DNA of 48,216 nt, taken from NCBI RefSeq assembly GCF_014845115.1, contig NZ_NKUI01000044.1, forward strand, positions 1 through 48,216, in the 5' to 3' direction. Of this stretch, positions 44,609 to 48,216 are shown in pieces; positions within the stretch are counted from its first letter, which is position 1, and every line of letters starts with the position of its first letter. Both the position numbers and the translations under genes were made by a program. Source of the stretch: Methylorubrum zatmanii. GTDB taxonomy: Bacteria; Pseudomonadota; Alphaproteobacteria; Rhizobiales; Beijerinckiaceae. Under the pieces are notes generated by a model, which saw only the letters and a list, made by a program, of their open reading frames with translations, was not told the DNA's origin and did no database searches.

Positions 44609-45022
44609 TCAGGATGCCTTGCGCAGGACGAGGCCGGGGATCGCCGTGCCCTTCTCGCCGAACAGCTCCACCGCCTTGCGGCAGCTGGCCTCGACGTCCT
44701 TCCGGTAGACCTCGGTGTAGCTCATGCTGCGCATCAGCAGCTCACCCTTCGAGATCGCGTCGAGATCGACCCCCATGGCGGCCACCACTGCCTTGAAGCG
44801 CTCGTAATCCGGCTGCACCTCCTTGCACGATTCGCCGACGAACCGGACGAGACCGGCGAGCTTGACCGCGCTCGCCTTCTGGCGCTCCTCGGCCGTCTGC
44901 GGCGCCTTCTCCGCGCCGTCCGGTGCCGGCTGCGCCGGTTTGGCGACGGCGGCCGGTGGCTCCTGCGCCGCGGCCGCGAAGGGCAGCGCGAAGAGACAGA
45001 CAGCGAGGGCGAGATGCTTCAC
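44609..45022 (-). CDS. small periplasmic protein of unknown function (137 aa)
   Basis: The protein has a clear signal peptide (MKHLALAVCLFALPFAAAAQ), an Ala/Pro-rich stretch and a helical domain from residue 50 with two Cys (SCKEVQPDYERF and ASCRKAVELF), which could form one disulfide. No family is recognised. It starts with GTG at 45022, preceded by GGGAGA 6-7 bases upstream. The AT-rich patch 45034-45069 is its likely promoter. The large TPR-like gene follows 130 bp downstream on the same strand, so the two may be related in function. Confidence 0.75.
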   Translation of the reverse strand: MKHLALAVCLFALPFAAAAQEPPAAVAKPAQPAPDGAEKAPQTAEERQKASAVKLAGLVRFVGESCKEVQPDYERFKAVVAAMGVDLDAISKGELLMRSMSYTEVYRKDVEASCRKAVELFGEKGTAIPGLVLRKAS

Positions 45023-45400
45023 GGTGTTTCTCCCTAAATCTATTCGTCGATTATTATTTTTACTTATCGTTGGGCCGGGGAAACCCGACGGGATCCGTCC
45101 TAGCGCAATGTCCCGGAAGCGAGAACCCGGACCATGAGCGCGCTCCGACTGCCGCCCTCCGCGCGTGGAGACGAGGAAAGGTCAAAATGTTCCGCCCGGT
45201 CCGTTTCAGAGCCTTGGCGAGCCACCTGATCCGGAAAGTCCCAAACTGCTCCTGCTGAACGGAGGCGCGCAGCTCGGCCTCGAAGCTCCCGCAAGGTCGA
45301 TCCCATGGCAGGCATGCCGCTGCACAAGTGCCGCGGCATGGGTCGAGTGTGCCGACGCAGCCCCTCAGCGTGAGGACATCACGTCCGCCAAACCATGTCG
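45023..45400. other. 378-bp intergenic region
   Basis: No gene is supported. The left end (45034-45069) is unusually AT-rich and probably holds the promoter of the 137-aa gene. An inverted repeat CATGCCGC/GCGGCATG (45313-45340, 12-nt loop) lies about 60-90 bp beyond the stop of the peptidase gene and may mark its transcript end, though no T run follows. Confidence 0.5.
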
Positions 45401-47548
45401 TCAGGCCGCCCGGTCGGCCTGCCCAGCCGCCATCAGGGCGAAGGCGTAGATCAGGCCGACTTCCTCCAGGCGGTCGAAGCGCCCGGCGGCGCCCCCGTGT
45501 CCGGCCTCCATATTGATTTTCAGGAGGACGGGCCCGCCGCCGGTCATGGTGGCGCGCAACCGGGCGACCCACTTGGCGGGCTCCCAATAGGTCACGCGCG
45601 GATCGGTGAGACCGCCGAGCGCCAGGATCGCCGGATAAGCCTTCGCCGCCACGTTGTCGTAGGGCGAGTAGGACAGGATCGTCTCGAAGGCCTCCCGGCT
45701 CTCGGCCGGATTGCCCCATTCGGGCCATTCCGGCGGGGTGAGCGGGAGATCGGCGTCGAGCATGGTGTTGAGCACGTCGACGAAGGGCACGTCGGCGACG
45801 ATGCCCGCGAACAGGTCCGGCGCGAGATTGGCGGCAGCCCCCATCAACATGCCGCCGGCGCTGCCACCATGGGCGACGATGCGCCCCTTCGCAGTGTAGC
45901 CGGCCTCGACCAGCGCCCGACCGCAGGCGACGAAATCGGTGAAGGTGTTGGGCTTCTTCTCGCGCTTGCCGTCGAGATACCAGTTCCACCCCTTCTCGGT
46001 GCCGCCGCGGACATGGGCGATGGCGTAGACGAAGCCGCGATCGACGAGGCTGAGCAGGTTGGTGCGGAAGCCGGCCGGCATCAGCGTGCCGTAGGAGCCG
46101 TAGCCGTAGAGCAGCAGCGGCGCCGACCCGTCGAGGGCGAGCCCGCGGCGATGCAGCAGCGAGATCGGCACGCTCTCCCCGTCGGGCGCGGTGGCGAACA
46201 GGCGGCGCGTCACGTAATCGGCCGGCTCGTGACCGCTCGGCACGGTCTGGCGCTTGCGCAGGATCCGGGCGCGGGTGACGCAATCGTAATCGTAGGTCTC
46301 GGCCGGCGTCGTCATCGACGAGTAGACGAAGCGGATCCGCGCGGTCTCGAACTCGTAGCCGGGCAGCAGCCCCAGGGAATAGGCCTCTTCGGCGAAGGAG
46401 ACGGTGTGCTCCTCGCCCTTGAGATCGCGCACCACGATGCGCGGCAGGGCATTCTCCAGTTCCAGCCGCACGAGGTGGTTGCCGAGGACGTGCAGGTGGC
46501 GGATCATCACGCCGGGCCGGTAGGGCACCGCGTCCCGCCAGTTCTCGCGGGCGGTGGCGTCGAGGGGGCAGGTGACGACCTTGAAGTCCACCGCGCCGTC
46601 GGCATTCGTCAGGATGACGAGATACGAGCCCCAATCCTCGACCGAGTAGATCAGCCGCGGCTCGCGGGGCGCGACGCAGGTCAGCGCCGCCTCATCGTCG
46701 GAGCGCTTGAGAAGGTGGACTTCCGATGTCTCGTGGTCGCTCGCCGTGACGGTGAGATAGGTGCCGGACTGGGTACGGCCGATATTCACGAAGAAGCCCG
46801 GATCCGCCTCCTCGTAGACGAGGGTATCCTCGGCCTGATCCGTCCCGAGGCGGTGGCGCATCACCCGGGCCGGCCGGTGGTTCTCGTCGAGGGCCACATA
46901 GAAGAAGGCGGTGCCGGCGGCGTTCCACACCGCCTCGCCCGCCGTGGTCTCGATCCGATCGGGCCGGTCTTCGCCGGTGTCGAGATCGCGCACGCGGATG
47001 GTGTGGAGTTCCGACCCCTTGGTGTCGACGCCCCAGGCGAGCAGGCGGTGGTCGTCGGAATGAGACGCGCCCGCGATCTCGAAGAAGGCGAGCCCCTCAC
47101 CCTCCTTGTCCCCGTCGAGCAGGATCTGCTCGCCGATCTCGCCGTCCTCCGGCTCCTCCGCGATGCGATGGACGGCGCGGGGGCGACGGCAGATCAGCGG
47201 ATGCTGGCCGCCTTCGCGGTGGCGGCTGTAATAGGCGTAGGGGCCATCCGGCTCCGGCACCGAGGCATCGTCCTCGCGGATCCGCCCGCGCATCTCCGCC
47301 ACCAGCGTCCGGCGCAGCTCCGCCGCCTGACCGAGCGCGGCCTCGGCATAGGCATTCTCGGCGTCGAGATAAGCGCGGATATCCGGGGCGAGCGCGGCCG
47401 GGTTTTTCAGCACCTCGCGCCAATTCCCGGCCTTCAGCCAGGCGAACGGATCCTCGACGCGCCGGCCATGAAGCTCGAAGGCGTGCGGGCGCGCCTCGGC
47501 CGCGGGGGCTTCGGCCGGCAAGGCGAACAGGGGGGGCTTGAAGGTCAT
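45401..47548 (-). CDS. S9 family peptidase, oligopeptidase B
   Basis: This 715-residue serine peptidase has an N-terminal beta-propeller (from about residue 70 to 430) and a C-terminal alpha/beta hydrolase domain. The nucleophile Ser is in VAHGGSAGGMLMGAA near residue 563, the Asp in LALGGLTDPRVTYWEP and the His in EAGHGGAAGRF near residue 686. DPFAWLKAGNWREVL near residue 33 is the propeller-entry motif of PtrB. It cleaves oligopeptides after Arg or Lys. E. coli PtrB has 686 residues. It is cytoplasmic (no signal peptide). The gene stands alone. Confidence 0.93.
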   Translation of the reverse strand: MTFKPPLFALPAEAPAAEARPHAFELHGRRVEDPFAWLKAGNWREVLKNPAALAPDIRAYLDAENAYAEAALGQAAELRRTLVAEMRGRIREDDASVPEPDGPYAYYSRHREGGQHPLICRRPRAVHRIAEEPEDGEIGEQILLDGDKEGEGLAFFEIAGASHSDDHRLLAWGVDTKGSELHTIRVRDLDTGEDRPDRIETTAGEAVWNAAGTAFFYVALDENHRPARVMRHRLGTDQAEDTLVYEEADPGFFVNIGRTQSGTYLTVTASDHETSEVHLLKRSDDEAALTCVAPREPRLIYSVEDWGSYLVILTNADGAVDFKVVTCPLDATARENWRDAVPYRPGVMIRHLHVLGNHLVRLELENALPRIVVRDLKGEEHTVSFAEEAYSLGLLPGYEFETARIRFVYSSMTTPAETYDYDCVTRARILRKRQTVPSGHEPADYVTRRLFATAPDGESVPISLLHRRGLALDGSAPLLLYGYGSYGTLMPAGFRTNLLSLVDRGFVYAIAHVRGGTEKGWNWYLDGKREKKPNTFTDFVACGRALVEAGYTAKGRIVAHGGSAGGMLMGAAANLAPDLFAGIVADVPFVDVLNTMLDADLPLTPPEWPEWGNPAESREAFETILSYSPYDNVAAKAYPAILALGGLTDPRVTYWEPAKWVARLRATMTGGGPVLLKINMEAGHGGAAGRFDRLEEVGLIYAFALMAAGQADRAA

Positions 47549-47941
47549 CGCCTGGCTCCGATGCGGTCACATCCTGTGCCAGGGGATGTGCCGTGCCGCG
47601 GCTCAGGCCGCAAGGCGCAGGATCGAATGTGCAGGGGGAGGAATCGGCAATGCCCGCGATCGACGACCGAAGGCTTGAGTTCCAAGATTGTGGAGCATTC
47701 ACGGCAGGATGATCCGTCCTGCACGCCGATGAACCCGTTCAGTTGTGCATACCCGCCCTGTCTTGCAGGTCTAATTTCGATGTTCTAGGTAGTTCGCGTG
47801 ACAGAGGGGGCGTCACTCCGAACCGAAAACAAGCGGGTCAATTGCACAGATCGATCCACATCCGGTCGCTTCCGACATCCCGTGGGAAGCCCGAGCGTGA
47901 CGACGGCATGCACTGCACCGCGAGAGGACATCGTTAGAAAC
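47549..47941. other. 393-bp divergent region between oligopeptidase B and mucR-like gene
   Basis: No gene is seen. It holds an inverted repeat GCAGGA/TCCTGC (47704-47722), another, GTGAC/GTCAC, near 47800, and a comparatively AT-rich stretch at 47769-47796 that may include the promoter of the regulator, which in this family is usually autorepressed. Confidence 0.45.
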
Positions 47942-48216
47942 ATGAACGAAACCGAGACGCCGGTCGATTACGTCGATCTCACGGCCGACATCGTCGCGGC
48001 TTATGTGAGCAACAACCCGGTTCCGGCTGCCGAGCTCGCGCCCCTGATCGGCAACATCCACGGCGCCCTGCTTCAGATCGGCACCGGCCGGGCGGTGGCC
48101 CAGCCCCAGCCCCAGGAGCCGCAGCAGCCCGCCGTTCCGATCAAGAAGTCGATCCAGCCCGATTATCTCGTTTGCCTCGAGGATGGGCGGACCTTCAAGT
48201 CGCTGAAGCGGCACCT
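47942..48216 (+). CDS. MucR/Ros family zinc-finger transcriptional regulator (partial, cut by window end)
   Basis: The first 91 residues of a MucR/Ros-like protein are present; the gene runs off the window. VDLTADIVAAYVSNNPVP near residue 11 is the conserved N-terminal oligomerisation region, AAELAPLIGNIHGALLQIG follows, a Gln/Pro linker comes next, and DYLVCLEDGRTFKSLKRHL starts the zinc finger with its first Cys and first His. These proteins bind AT-rich DNA and control surface polysaccharide, motility and cell-cycle genes in alphaproteobacteria. Confidence 0.92.
   Translation, partial: MNETETPVDYVDLTADIVAAYVSNNPVPAAELAPLIGNIHGALLQIGTGRAVAQPQPQEPQQPAVPIKKSIQPDYLVCLEDGRTFKSLKRH

Noticed and set aside
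45100..45339. 79-codon minus-strand frame downstream of oligopeptidase B
   Set aside because: Low-complexity Arg/Ala product, no ribosome binding site, and an inverted repeat near its upstream end; treated as non-coding.
47743..47937. Short + strand frame before the mucR-like gene
   Set aside because: No ribosome binding site, no family, Cys/Arg/Ser-rich product typical of non-coding DNA.

Overview
The window looks like chromosome of a GC-rich alphaproteobacterium, most probably a Methylobacterium/Methylorubrum of the extorquens type. This is inferred from the very high GC, the gene order (irr divergent from fabA-fabB; hrcA divergent from rph-rdgB-hemW; rsmI-yraN divergent from a periplasmic penicillin-binding-protein activator) and a 557-residue formate-tetrahydrofolate ligase, the entry enzyme for formate in serine-cycle methylotrophs. 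No rRNA, tRNA, insertion sequence, prophage or CRISPR array was recognised. Genes are dense, many are coupled by ATGA or GTGA overlaps, and several convergent pairs are separated by only a few bases.

Layout. 1-5.4 kb: sfsA, an FkbM methyltransferase, an alpha/beta hydrolase, a two-gene ABC-2 exporter and a YgjV-like membrane protein. 5.6-11 kb: an operon of a 91-residue membrane protein, a TetR regulator, an RND adaptor and an RND pump, behind a promoter with two TetR-type palindromes. 11-16 kb: hrcA, a His-rich secreted peptide, rph, rdgB, hemW and a small toxin-antitoxin pair. 16-19.1 kb: the LpoA-like lipoprotein, rsmI, yraN and a lone receiver protein. 19.3-22.2 kb: a YehZ-YehY-YehW type ABC importer without its ATPase. 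22.2-26.6 kb: an L,D-transpeptidase, an extensin-like protein and an M3 peptidase. 26.6-28.8 kb: ftfL and a copper-chaperone-like HMA protein.

29-32.2 kb carries motility and signalling genes: a TipF-like protein with a degenerate EAL domain, then cheY-cheZ. 32.5-35.6 kb holds ribF, a D-2-hydroxyacid dehydrogenase and a secreted SH3 protein. 35.7-39.9 kb is the irr / fabA-fabB / small membrane protein / fabI block for iron and heme response and unsaturated fatty acid synthesis. 39.9-45 kb has fliP away from other export genes, a DoxX protein, a 1110-residue secreted AMIN-like/TPR-like protein and a small periplasmic protein. The right end has an oligopeptidase B and the start of a MucR/Ros regulator cut by the window edge.

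Most genes are ordinary core functions. The items most worth a second look are the two-palindrome promoter and uncharacterised membrane protein of the efflux operon, the ATPase-less osmoprotectant transporter, the 39-residue protein whose ribosome binding site lies in a perfect hairpin between fabB and fabI, the tandem hairpins before the SH3 gene, and the large secreted protein near fliP.
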